Below are positions 52,600 through 62,600 of a DNA stretch of 64,000 bases, piece by piece; the stretch's first letter is position 1; every line of letters starts with the position of its first letter. The notes beneath the pieces are model-generated. The model saw nothing but the letters and a program-made list of their open reading frames with translations, did not search any database and was not told the DNA's origin. The DNA comes from CAVXJN01 sp963773585. GTDB lineage: Bacteria; Pseudomonadota; Gammaproteobacteria; JASBUN01. The position numbers were made by a program, and so were the translations under genes. The stretch covers positions 682,001-746,000 of the forward strand of contig CAVZBR010000001.1 of assembly GCA_963773585.1 (NCBI GenBank), written 5' to 3'.

Positions 52600-53697
52600 T
52601 CAGCCGACCGTGAGGTCCACCGGCGGCAACAGCTCGGGGTTGGTGACGAAGCGCTGAAATTGTTTCTTGTCCGTGGAATGCAGATAGGCGTCATCCGGGT
52701 CCAGTTCGCGTTTGCGCAACGCCTCCAGCAAGGCCTGATCCATGAGCTGCATACCCGCTTGACGCCCCGTCTGGATTACCGATGGGATCTGATGCACTTT
52801 GCCGCTGTGGATCAGATTGGCGATTGCAGGCGTGTTGAACATGAGTTCAACCATGGCTTTGCGGCCTTTTCCGTCCGCGGTGCGCACCAGTTTCTGACTC
52901 AGGACCATTTGCAGATGTTGCCCGAGAAACACGGCGGCCTGGGATTTCTGTTCGGTCGGCATGGCATCGATGATGCGGTCCAGGGTCTTTGCAGCGGAGG
53001 AGGTGTGGAGTGTGCCGAGCACCAGGTGGCCCGTTTCCGCCGCCGTCATGGCCATGGAAATGGTTTCCGGATCCCGCAATTCCCCCACCAGGATGACGTC
53101 GGGATCCTCGCGCAGCGCGGCACGAAGGCCGTCGGCAAAACTCTTCACATGGGTGCCCACTTCCCGTTGCACGACCAGAGACAGGTTGCTCTTGTGCACG
53201 AATTCGATCGGATCTTCCAGGGTGATGATGTTGAGGCGGCGGAAATGGTTGAGCAGGTCGATCATCGATGCAAGGGTCGTGGATTTGCCTGTGCCCGTGG
53301 CCCCCGTGACCAGAATCAGTCCCTGGTGCGCCTGGTGCAGGCGGCTGGTCACCGCGCTTGGCAGCCCGAGTTGGTCCAAGCCGGGAATCGTCGCCGGCAC
53401 GGCCCGCAGGGTCGCGCCCAGGCCACTCACTTTTCGGTAAACATTGACCCGAAAGCGGCCGATTTCGTCGTCCTGATAGGAAAAATCGAGGTCGTGACCC
53501 GCGGCCAGCATCCGCTCGAGCGCCGGCGTGAGAAGCTCCTTGATCAGCGACTCGAGTTCGTCGGCGGACAAGTTGCGGTAGCGAATGGGCGCCAATTCGC
53601 CCATCAGTCGCAGCATCGGCGGCATGCCGACGGCGAAATGGATGTCCGAGCAGCCCTGCTCGCGTCCGAGTTTCAGGAAGGCGTTGATGCGACTCAA
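52600..53697 (-). CDS. PilT/PilU-family retraction ATPase, copy 1
   Basis: A 365-residue protein. Walker A is GATGTGKST, the Asp box IITLEDPIEFVH, Walker B DPDVILVGELRDPET and the His box LGTLHTSSA. The C-terminal section reads TPAIANLIHSGKVHQIPSVIQTG. I prefer the TTG at 53697: its protein then opens LSRINAFLKLGREQGCSD, aligned with the start of copy 2, and the codon overlaps the kinase stop. A GTG at 53718 inside the kinase gene is the alternative. The two copies are about equally distant from PilT and PilU, so I do not assign either name. Confidence 0.86.
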   Translation of the reverse strand: MSRINAFLKLGREQGCSDIHFAVGMPPMLRLMGELAPIRYRNLSADELESLIKELLTPALERMLAAGHDLDFSYQDDEIGRFRVNVYRKVSGLGATLRAVPATIPGLDQLGLPSAVTSRLHQAHQGLILVTGATGTGKSTTLASMIDLLNHFRRLNIITLEDPIEFVHKSNLSLVVQREVGTHVKSFADGLRAALREDPDVILVGELRDPETISMAMTAAETGHLVLGTLHTSSAAKTLDRIIDAMPTEQKSQAAVFLGQHLQMVLSQKLVRTADGKGRKAMVELMFNTPAIANLIHSGKVHQIPSVIQTGRQAGMQLMDQALLEALRKRELDPDDAYLHSTDKKQFQRFVTNPELLPPVDLTVG

Positions 53698-56060
53698 ACC
53701 TGCAGCTCCCGCCGGCACATCGCCAATTCTGCCGCCAGCTCGTCGAAATCCTGATAGCGGCGTTCGGGGTCTGCAGCCATGGCTTTGGCGATTACGCGCG
53801 CGAGCCGATCTGGAACATCGGGATTTCGTTCCTGCAGCGGCGTTGCGTTGCCCTCCACGTGTTGGAACAAAATCGCCATCGGATCGTCGCCGGTGTACGG
53901 CGGGCGGCCGGAAAACATTTCGTACATCATCACACCGAGACTGTAAACGTCGGTGCGGGAGTCGATGCCATGACCGCGCGCCTGTTCCGGCGCCATGTAA
54001 GTGGGCGTACCGACCAGCAGTCCCGTGCGCGTGAGACGCGCGTCGTTCTGGCTGGTGGCCGACGCCAGGCCGAAGTCCACCACTTTGACCAGGTCGCGGT
54101 CGTCGATCAGAATGTTGGCGGGCTTCAGATCGCGATGTACGACTCCTGCGTGCTGCGCGGCCGCCATACCGTTGGCTACGGCGGCCGCCACGGTCAGCCC
54201 GCGTCGCAAGTCCATCGCTTTCTTCGGTGCCATTTCGTCAGCCAGGGAATGGCTCGGAAAGTATTCCATGGAAATGGCATACGACTGTCCAACTGTGATC
54301 AGATCATAGATGCGGATCACGTTCGGATGGGTGATCTTGCGGGCGTAGCGCAGCTCCTGGGTGAAGCGGCGGATCACGTTGGCGTCGGAATAAACGTGGG
54401 GATGCAGGAATTTGAGAATGAACTGGTCGCTGACCACCGTGTCTTCGACCAGGACTACGACCCCGAAGCCGCCGCTTCCCACTTGGCGCACCACCCGGTA
54501 ACGATCGGCGAGCAGATCGCCGTCCCGCAACGAGGGCGCGTCGATGTACAGTTCGCGCTTAGCGTCGCTCGAGGCAAGGTCGAGCATGGGCCCCGACGCT
54601 GCCTGGGTAATGCCGCTGTGGCTGGTGGCACCGCTGTCCAAGCGCATTGCGATGGTCGCCATGGTTTCGTCCGCGAGCTGCTGCATGCGCGGGTCCGAGG
54701 CATCGATGACCTGCGTCAGTGCTTCGCGCACGGTGTGGGCTTGTTTGGCGTCGGTCAGTTGTCCCAGCGCGCGTATTGCTTCCTTGCGCACGTCGGGGTC
54801 GGCGTTGTTCTTCAATTCCGTCAGCAATGGCGCTACCGCATGATGATCGCCCAGACTCGCGAGGGCACGAATCGCAACCCGCGCCGTGCGGGGATCGCCG
54901 GACAGCAGACGTTCCAGGTGTGGCACGGCGCGTTCCTTGCCCAAGGCCGCCAAGGCGTCGGCGGCCCGTTCACGTACCCACCAATCCTCGTCCTGGAGCG
55001 CTTCAACCAGGTAATCGAACGCCTTTTCGTGCCGAGAAGAATTCAGGATCTCCACAGCGGTGCGGCGCAGGAACTCGTCTTCATCGCGGATCAATTGCAG
55101 TACAGCGTCCAGTACCTTGGGACCGCCGATACTGCCCAGTGCATCCGCGGCCCGGACTTTCACCCACCAGTCCTTGTCCCGCAAAGCGTTGAGTAAATCC
55201 TTTACGGCGCGCTGATCGCCGACTTCGTTGAGGACTTCGACCGCGGCGCGGCGGATGTATTCGGATTCGTCCTGGAGGCTTTCGATCAAGTATTGCACGG
55301 TCTTGGCGTCGCGAATCTTGATCAGCGCCTCGATTGCTTTGGTTTGCACGGTCAAATCGGAATCCCGTAGGAGCGCGAAAACCGGTTTCGCAGACACCGG
55401 CAATTGCAACGCCATCAGCGACTCCAGTGCCGTCAGCCGGACCTGTTTCGCCGGGTCCTGCAACATCTCGAACAAGGCGTCGCGGCTGGCCTCGGTACTG
55501 AAACGGCCGAGTATCTTCGCCATTCGCGCTCGAATCCCCGGGTCGTCGCTTTTCGCCCTGAGCGCTACATCCGCAATGTCCTGCAGCGATACGGTCTGGT
55601 CCAGCAGCTGATACAGGAACGGGCGCAAATTCGCAGGCACCGTGTTCAGCAGTGCCAGGATGGGGCGCGGGTGCAGATGCTTGCGGTGCGCCAGCAAGAT
55701 GCTGGTAAGCGCTTTTTTCGAAACGTCGGGATCGTCATACAACGGGATCAACGCCGCGGGGTTCAGGCGCTCCGCGTGGCTGAGTACACCGACGACGCTG
55801 TCCACGAGGCGCGGGTCGTCACTTCGCAGTGCGTTTACGAAATGCGACAGGCTGCGGTCGTCGACGAAACCGATCAACAGGTTTTCGATCGTCGGGCTGG
55901 GGGCGGAAACGGCCATTGCGTCCAATAGGCGGGGTACCACGGAAGGTCCCACTTGGCGAAGCTTCAGCAACGCCTGACGCGCCTCGGGCGAATTCGGGCT
56001 GGCCGCACCGAGGATCGCCGCGATCGCCTTGTTGGCTTTATAGCTGTCCAGTAGACCCAT
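53694..56060 (-). CDS. HEAT-repeat Ser/Thr protein kinase
   Basis: 788 residues. The N-terminal 480 or so form a solenoid of HEAT/PBS-lyase-like repeats (for example DWWVKVRAADALG, DEFLRRTAVEIL, DWWVRERAADALAALG). A linker (about 480-515) leads to a C-terminal Hanks-type kinase (521-788). The glycine loop is VGSGGFGVV, catalytic Lys K550 (FILKFL), H642-R-D644-LKPAN, D662-FG and the activation segment GTPTYMAPEQ. All catalytic residues are present. No membrane helix, so it is cytoplasmic. The repeat-first, kinase-last order is unusual; bacterial kinases usually put the kinase domain first. It overlaps the first PilT-like gene by 4 bp. Confidence 0.9.
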   Translation of the reverse strand: MGLLDSYKANKAIAAILGAASPNSPEARQALLKLRQVGPSVVPRLLDAMAVSAPSPTIENLLIGFVDDRSLSHFVNALRSDDPRLVDSVVGVLSHAERLNPAALIPLYDDPDVSKKALTSILLAHRKHLHPRPILALLNTVPANLRPFLYQLLDQTVSLQDIADVALRAKSDDPGIRARMAKILGRFSTEASRDALFEMLQDPAKQVRLTALESLMALQLPVSAKPVFALLRDSDLTVQTKAIEALIKIRDAKTVQYLIESLQDESEYIRRAAVEVLNEVGDQRAVKDLLNALRDKDWWVKVRAADALGSIGGPKVLDAVLQLIRDEDEFLRRTAVEILNSSRHEKAFDYLVEALQDEDWWVRERAADALAALGKERAVPHLERLLSGDPRTARVAIRALASLGDHHAVAPLLTELKNNADPDVRKEAIRALGQLTDAKQAHTVREALTQVIDASDPRMQQLADETMATIAMRLDSGATSHSGITQAASGPMLDLASSDAKRELYIDAPSLRDGDLLADRYRVVRQVGSGGFGVVVLVEDTVVSDQFILKFLHPHVYSDANVIRRFTQELRYARKITHPNVIRIYDLITVGQSYAISMEYFPSHSLADEMAPKKAMDLRRGLTVAAAVANGMAAAQHAGVVHRDLKPANILIDDRDLVKVVDFGLASATSQNDARLTRTGLLVGTPTYMAPEQARGHGIDSRTDVYSLGVMMYEMFSGRPPYTGDDPMAILFQHVEGNATPLQERNPDVPDRLARVIAKAMAADPERRYQDFDELAAELAMCRRELQV

Positions 56061-56096
56061 GGCGCGCTGCTCGACGATCCGATTATGGTGAGCGGA

Positions 56097-56579
56097 TCAC
56101 TCGACCCCTTCGGATCCGAGATCGGTGGCGTGGATGATGTATGCCTTATTGACCAAGCATACTCTCTCGTCTTCCAGCCACAGACGCACGAACCGCGTTT
56201 CAGGTAGATTGAGATAATCGATCAATCGCGAATGGTCGGGTGCCAGCGATTCGTTCACCCAGCCGGAGATCACCGAACCATCCATCAGATACAGTCGGCA
56301 CTCGAACGGATGAACGTCCCCTATCGGGGTTCCCGCCGGCTCGTCGTATTCCGCCCGGACGATCGCGGAGCGCTGATAGAAGCGCAATTCGTCGGGATCG
56401 TGGCGCTGCACGATCAGAAACGGCGCCACTTCGTTCAGTAATTCCGCAGGATCCTGCTCACCGGCGTGGGTGCGGCTCTGGGTATGGACAAACAGGGAGC
56501 CGCGTACCTGGCCTTCCGGGTGCACCCACAGCACCACGGGCCGGGTTTTCTTAGGTACTTTGAGGAATTCGCTGCTCAT
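56097..56579 (-). CDS. Conserved-type hypothetical protein, head of the kinase/PilT locus
   Basis: 160 residues, not confidently recognised. The central part, VHPFECRLYLMDGSVISGWVNESLAPDHSRLIDYLNLPETRFVRLWLED, followed by VNKAYIIHATDL, has the look of a small beta-barrel (DUF6812-type) module. The N-terminal third is basic (KVPKKTRPVV). It begins the leftward operon, with AAGGGG upstream of the ATG, and ends 36 bp before the kinase. Its conserved place next to the kinase suggests an adaptor or regulator, but that is inference. Confidence 0.7.
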   Translation of the reverse strand: MSSEFLKVPKKTRPVVLWVHPEGQVRGSLFVHTQSRTHAGEQDPAELLNEVAPFLIVQRHDPDELRFYQRSAIVRAEYDEPAGTPIGDVHPFECRLYLMDGSVISGWVNESLAPDHSRLIDYLNLPETRFVRLWLEDERVCLVNKAYIIHATDLGSEGVE

Positions 56580-56813
56580 AGGATGGCGCCCCTTGCCGTG
56601 AACCGTGCCCCAACGGCTCCTGCTGCCGCCGTCTGGACCTGTATATTTATCATAATTAGACTGCCCGCTTTATGGAAACCGAACCTCAAGCTTCGCCGCA
56701 ACAGTTCGCTAACTTGATCTGAGCGATACAGAATTGGGCGCCACTGCACGCCGCCATCTGGCGTTTGCGGCACAATTCCTCGCTATACTTGTGAGAATCG
56801 AACCATTGAATGG

Positions 56814-57635
56814 ATGCAGGGAATGACGGAGCAGGCAGACGGTCATGGCGAAGCCACGCACAAAGGCCGAGTTCGCGACCTGAACGAAGACAGTTATGTC
56901 GCCGACCCGCAGCTGGGCCTGTGGATCGTCGCCGACGGCATGGGCGGCCACGAAAGTGGGGAGGTCGCCAGCCGCATTGCCGCGGATTTCATCCACGAAC
57001 AGCTCAGTCATGGCGCGGGACTCCAGGAGGCCGCGGCGCGTGCCCACGACGTGGTCACGCTGGCGGCGCAGGAGGGTCTGGGCCAGCCGGGAATGGGATC
57101 GACCCTGGTGGCGTTACAGCTTCGCGACGCCCGGTACGAGGTGGTCTGGGTGGGCGACAGTCGGGCTTATTTGTGGCAGGACGGTGGCTTGCGCCAATTG
57201 ACCCGCGATCACTCGTTCGTACAAAAAATGCTCGACGAAGGACAGATCAGCAGCGCCGAAGCGGTCAATCATCCCTACCGCAACGTCATCACCCAGGCAT
57301 TGGGTGTGGCAGACCTGGATCGGGTCGAGGTCGGGGCGGTGTCGGGGACACTATGTCAGGGCGAAGTAGTACTATTATGCAGCGACGGGCTGACCGGAGA
57401 AGTCTCTGAAGAAGAGATCGGCACCGTGCTGCATGGCGCGGACAATCTTCAGGTTGCGGCCCAAGCGCTGGTGGACTCGGCGCTTGAACACGGCGGGTCC
57501 GACAATATCACCGTCTTACTGGTGCCCGCTCCTGCCGATGCGCCGGCACAAGACCAGGGTGCGGCACAGGCACTGGCTGAGCCTACCTTGACCTTTGACC
57601 TTGAGGATCCGTCAGCGACAAATTCCAATCGCTGA
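56814..57635 (+). CDS. PP2C-type Ser/Thr protein phosphatase
   Basis: 273 residues; reverses Ser/Thr phosphorylation with two metal ions. Motifs in order: KGRVRDLNEDSYVAD, WIVADGMGGHESGEVAS, GMGSTLVALQL, VVWVGDSRAYL, LTRDHSFVQKML, VVLLCSDGLTGEV and GGSDNITVLLV, so all metal-binding Asp residues are there. A short acidic tail (about 240-273) follows the domain. It is divergent from the kinase operon and is its natural counterpart. Start: ATG at 56814 or the in-frame ATG at 56823; neither has an optimal ribosome site. A TATACT -10 element lies at 56784-56789. Confidence 0.93.
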   Translation: MQGMTEQADGHGEATHKGRVRDLNEDSYVADPQLGLWIVADGMGGHESGEVASRIAADFIHEQLSHGAGLQEAAARAHDVVTLAAQEGLGQPGMGSTLVALQLRDARYEVVWVGDSRAYLWQDGGLRQLTRDHSFVQKMLDEGQISSAEAVNHPYRNVITQALGVADLDRVEVGAVSGTLCQGEVVLLCSDGLTGEVSEEEIGTVLHGADNLQVAAQALVDSALEHGGSDNITVLLVPAPADAPAQDQGAAQALAEPTLTFDLEDPSATNSNR

Positions 57636-57842
57636 TTTTTTTCGTTCCCCGCACGGCAGTGAGTTTTAACCGGGATTGCCGTCCTGGCGGGTATTTTTCC
57701 GGACTCCAGCCGCGGGTCGACCAAAGAACCCGGCCGTGTCTGTGGTTGGGACTCCCGCTCCAGCGTCTTATGCTGTAGCAATGACGTACGCTCGAAATCG
57801 CTTTCGGTGCGCGCGTTCTTGTTATCGCCACGTATATAAATC

Positions 57843-59603
57843 ATGGGTTTAACCAAAATCTGCGACCCCGGCACTTGGCGCGTCGCTTGCTGTTGGGTCG
57901 TATTGCTGCTGTTCGTCGTTCCGACGGCGTGGGCGGCGACCGCATTGCAAGTGCAGATCGAGGGCGTCAAAGACGAGACGCTCGAAAACGTGCGTCAGCT
58001 GCTCAGCGTTGAGCAACACAAAAATGACGCCGATCTCACCCCCGCGCGCATCCGGCGCTTGCATGGGCAGGCCGAAAAGGAGATCAAACAGGCCCTGGAG
58101 CCGTTCGGCTACTACCAGGTGCAGGTCAATGATCAGCTGCAACAGACCGAAAAGGGCTGGCTCGCGCGTTATGTCATCAAGCCCGGGCCGCAGGTACGCA
58201 TCGGCAAGTTGGACTTGGCGATCGAGGGCGATGCCCACGACGACCCGGCGTTCAAGAAGTTACTGCAGGATTTTCCCATCCGCAAAGGGGCGCCGCTGCT
58301 CCATCAACAGTACGAAAAGGCCAAGACCGCATTGTTGACCCTGGCCGCGGAACGCGGTTACTTCGACGCCAATTTGTCCAAGCATAACGTCGAGGTCGAC
58401 ATGCAAGCCTATACGGCGCGGGTCGAACTCGAGCTCGCCAGCGGATCGCGCTACCACTTCGGCCCGGTCAAGTTCGAACCCACGGTGGTCGATGAGAAAT
58501 TGCTCCGTCGCTTCGTTTCATTTCAGGAAGGCGAACCTTACCTGTCGCAAAAATTACTCGAGCTGCAGAGCGCGCTGATCGACAGCGATTACTTTGAACG
58601 CGTGGAAGTCAGCCCTCAGCCGGGCGAGAGTTCCGGGTTGGCGGTGCCGGTGCATGTGACGCTGAAAGCGCGCCCGCGCAGCCGTTACAGCTTCGGCGTG
58701 GGTTATGGCACCGATACCGGCCCGCGCGGCAGCGTGGGTTTCGACCGCCGCTATGTCAATCGAAAAGGGCACCGTTTCAAAAGTCAGCTGCAGATTTCCC
58801 AGATCCGCAGCCAGGTAGGGGCGCGCTATGAGGTACCCGTGGGCGACCCTCGAACCGACCAGGTCTTCTTCCGTACCCAATACACGGATGAGGACACCAA
58901 GACCAGCACCAGCAAATCGTTTGAACTAGGGACCGGACTCGAGCAGCAGCTAGGGCTATGGCGGCAGGTATTTTCGCTGACCTATCTCGACAGTGATTTC
59001 ACGGTCGGCACGCAGCAAGGGCATACATCGTTGTTGATGCCCGGTGCCAGTTGGACGCGGTTGAAGACCAACGACCCACTATATACCCGCAACGGTTCCC
59101 GGGTGGGCCTGGATCTCCGCGGCGCTTACGAAGGGGTCTTGTCGGACACCTCATTCGTCCAGGCACGTGTACACGGTAAGTGGATTCGTTCCATCGGTGA
59201 CGATCGCATCATTGCGCGGGCCGAGGCGGGTACTACATGGGTCCAGGATTTCGATCTTTTACCGCCTTCAGTGCGTTTCTTCGCCGGCGGTGACCAGAGC
59301 GTGCGCGGGTTCGCCTATCAAGCCCTTGGTCCTAAGGACAGCGCGGGAAACGTGATCGGCGGCCGCCACCTGCTGGTAGGCAGCATCGAGTACGAGCATC
59401 GGATCAAAGAGAAATGGGCGGCCGCAGTATTCTACGATGCCGGAAATGCCATCAATCACTTCGGCGACGAATTGGAACACAGCGTAGGTGTCGGCGTGCA
59501 CTGGCGCTCGCCCGTCGGGTGGGTGCGGGTCGATCTAGCCAAGCCACTGAGTGAGCCGGGCGCCGGCATCCGCTTGCACCTGACCATCGGACCCGACTTA
59601 TGA
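57843..59603 (+). CDS. tamA: TamA, outer membrane component of the TAM complex
   Basis: A 586-residue Omp85-family protein. The signal peptide (about 1-32) is followed by three POTRA domains (about 33-265) and a 16-strand barrel. Conserved Omp85 landmarks include the VRGF motif (SVRGFAYQALGP) that folds into the barrel, and the closing strand GIRLHLTIGPDL. With TamB it inserts autotransporters and other proteins into the outer membrane and moves lipids between membranes. Its last 4 bp overlap tamB (ATGA). Confidence 0.93.
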   Translation: MGLTKICDPGTWRVACCWVVLLLFVVPTAWAATALQVQIEGVKDETLENVRQLLSVEQHKNDADLTPARIRRLHGQAEKEIKQALEPFGYYQVQVNDQLQQTEKGWLARYVIKPGPQVRIGKLDLAIEGDAHDDPAFKKLLQDFPIRKGAPLLHQQYEKAKTALLTLAAERGYFDANLSKHNVEVDMQAYTARVELELASGSRYHFGPVKFEPTVVDEKLLRRFVSFQEGEPYLSQKLLELQSALIDSDYFERVEVSPQPGESSGLAVPVHVTLKARPRSRYSFGVGYGTDTGPRGSVGFDRRYVNRKGHRFKSQLQISQIRSQVGARYEVPVGDPRTDQVFFRTQYTDEDTKTSTSKSFELGTGLEQQLGLWRQVFSLTYLDSDFTVGTQQGHTSLLMPGASWTRLKTNDPLYTRNGSRVGLDLRGAYEGVLSDTSFVQARVHGKWIRSIGDDRIIARAEAGTTWVQDFDLLPPSVRFFAGGDQSVRGFAYQALGPKDSAGNVIGGRHLLVGSIEYEHRIKEKWAAAVFYDAGNAINHFGDELEHSVGVGVHWRSPVGWVRVDLAKPLSEPGAGIRLHLTIGPDL

Positions 59604-62600
59604 AGCGGGCATTGCGCGGGCTCGGATGGCTGTTCGCAGCATTGCTGTTGTTGCTGCTGGTCGCCATTGGCTACGTCGCCGGTACCCCTTCCGGGCTGCG
59701 TTGGGCGCTGGGCCAGGCCGAAAGCCGCATGGGTGATGCTCTGCAGATCGGCCAGGTCGACGGCTCCCTGTTGCGGGGCGTGCAATTGCAGGATCTGCGG
59801 TTTCACAGCGCCAATCTGACCTTGCAAATCGATCGATTCCAAGCCCGGTGGCAAGCGTTGTCCATGTTGCGCGGACTGCTCAAAGTGCAGTCGCTCCATG
59901 CCCAAGGCGTCCAGGTGCATACCGAGCCCGGCGATCAACAGCAAGCCAGTAAATTTCCGCCGCGATTCAGCACGCCGATCGGCGTTTCCTTGGCCAACGC
60001 CGTGATTGAAGATCTGAGTATCAGCCAGGCCGACCAGGACCCCCTCAAGCTCGAACGCATTGAGCTCGGCGCTACGTTTCAGGGTAATCGTTTGCGCCTC
60101 AGCCATCTCGCCGTGCAGGGTCCGACCGTGCAGCTGTCCGGCACGGGCGCGGCGCAACTCGGTGACGACTACACCGTGGACCTGTCCGTGAAATGGGGAT
60201 TGCAGGCTGATGGAGAACATTGGCGCGGCGCGGGCACCATAAAAGGCGATCGCGCCGACCTGCGTATACACCATCAACTGGATGCTCCGCTGCAAGCGCA
60301 ATTGCAGGCGCAACTGAAAGATGTGTTCGACAAGACCCGCTGGCAGGCGAAATTGGATATACGCCCGTTCGATGCCGATGCCTTGCTGCGCCAATTGCAG
60401 GCGCCGGCCGGGAATCAAGCGCCGCCAGCGGAGCCGCTCGGATTGGGTCAAGTGGAAATGCATGCGAACCTGCACGGCGACCGGATCAAGGCGGTGCTCG
60501 ACCCGTTGCTGGTCCACTTGCCCGAGGGCGATCGGGATGTACGGCTCGAAGGGAGCGTCAACGAGTGGCTGGACGCCAGCCGTACCGCGGACTTGACGTT
60601 GCGGTGGCGCAATTTGCAGTGGCCGTTGCAGCAGAGCCCGCAGGTGGCCAGCGCCACGGGTAGCGCCCGCTTGCGCGGTGGAATGGACGATTTTCTGCTG
60701 CGCCTGGACGCTGCGCTGTCCGTGCCGGGCATGCCCAATGCTCCGGCAAAGCTGCAACTCGACGGCGCACTGCGAAATAACGGTCCGGACCTGCGCCTGG
60801 AGCAAGTCGCGGTACGCGAGGTCGGGGGCAGTGCCCGCATCCAGATACAGGGCCAGATCGATCAGTGGCGCAGTGCGTCTCCGCAGCTGGATGTCGCCGG
60901 AGCCTGGCAGCAATTGCAATGGCCGTTGCAAGGAACGCCACAGGCATCCAGTAACGAAGGCACTTTCAGTGTGCAGGGTGGGCTGGACGACTACCGTTTC
61001 CAAACCAAGCTTGAGCTGGCTGCACCGCAACTGCCGTCCAGCCACTGGCAGATCGACGGTGACGGCAAGCTCGGGCGGGTGCAGTTCCAGTCGATCGATG
61101 CCCAGCTTTTGGATGGTTCCATGACGGGGAGCGGCTCCGTTGCGTGGAAAGAGTCGTTGCAGTGGCAGTTTGCACTGCAGTTGCAGAACCTCAATCCCGG
61201 CACCATTGATCCGGCTTGGCCCGGGAAGCTCGGTGGCAGGGTGCAGGTCTCGGGGGCCGCGCCCCAGACCGGTCCTTCGCTGCAGTTGGCGCTGCAGCAA
61301 GTCCGGGGCACTTTGCGCCAGCGCAGTTTCGAAGCCGAGGCAAAAGTGGCGTTGGCTGAGCAGCGCTGGCGCGTCGAGCAGTTGCAGATCCGCTCCGGTG
61401 ATGCGCGCCTCGATGTCCACGGCGACTACGGCGAACGGCTCGATCTGGCTTGGAATCTCGATGCCAATCAGCTGGCGGACCTGCTGCCGGGCGCCTCCGG
61501 TTCGCTGCATGCATCGGGCGCCGTGCAGGGCACCAGCCAAGCGCCGCGCATGGAGGCCAAGCTCAACGGCGAGGCGCTGCGATACCAGGACTACAGTACG
61601 GCGTCGGTCAAAGGCACGGTGGCTGCCGGAATCGGTCCGCAGCAACCGCTTCGAATCGACCTGCAGGCGACGCAACTCAGTGCCGCCGGACAGGATGCCG
61701 AACGCTTGACGCTCACCGGTTCCGGCACCACAGCGCAGCACCAATTGGAATTGCAGATCCAACAGGCGGATGGTGCGGTGAAGCTGGTGCTCGCCGGGGG
61801 TTTGCAACCGCAATCGGTCTGGCGCGGCGAGCTGCGCACGCTGCGGTTGTCGACCGACAGGCTGGGCACTTGGCAGCTGCAGCAGGCCGCAGCTTTGACC
61901 TTGGCGGCCGATCACGCCGCGCTCGGTCGCACCTGCCTCCAACGCCAAGAGGGTGGCGTCTGCGTGGCAGGGCAATGGCAGGGCGCCGGCCCCTGGTCCG
62001 GCAAGTTCGAACTGCAGCAGTTGCCACTGGCGGCGTTGGCGCAGTTGATGCCGCAGGACATTCACATCACCGGCACAGTCGACGGCAATGCCGAAGTAGC
62101 TTCCACCAACGGGTCGCTCTCGAAGGTGGACGGGCAGCTGCGCTTGAGTTCCGGCGCGGTGCGCTACAAGGCGGATGCCGAGCACGTGGTGGATGAATCC
62201 TTCGGCGGCGGTGTGCTGAACATCGGCCAGAAGGGTGAACAGTTGGTAGGAAATCTGCAGATCGATCTAGCCGGTAAGGATCGCGTGGCAGGCGAGATGC
62301 GAGTTGGCATGCCCGGCGGGGGGGGCTGGAGCGCGAGCCGGATCGATGGTCACCTGAGTCTGCAGATGGCTCGCTGGGACATCGTGGAAGTCTTCGTGCC
62401 CCAGGTCAGCGGCGTCGACGGCACCCTGCAAGGCCGGCTGACGCTTGCCGGTACAGTGGGCGAACCGCAAATTTCAGGCGAAGCCCGTTTGCGCGCCAAT
62501 CAGGTCGAGTTGCCGCAGGCCGGCACAGTGCTAAAGGACGTGGATCTGCGGGTCGCGGACGCCGGTCGCGGTGCTTTGCAATTGCAAGGCAGTGCCCATT

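Noticed and set aside
57833..57838. TATATA resembling a -10 box before tamA
   Set aside because: It would put the transcription start inside the start codon, with no -35 at proper spacing.
59456..62185. A 909-codon open frame on the minus strand
   Set aside because: It lies antisense to tamA/tamB, has a Gln/Arg/Leu-skewed composition with no domain, and reflects codon bias of the real genes.
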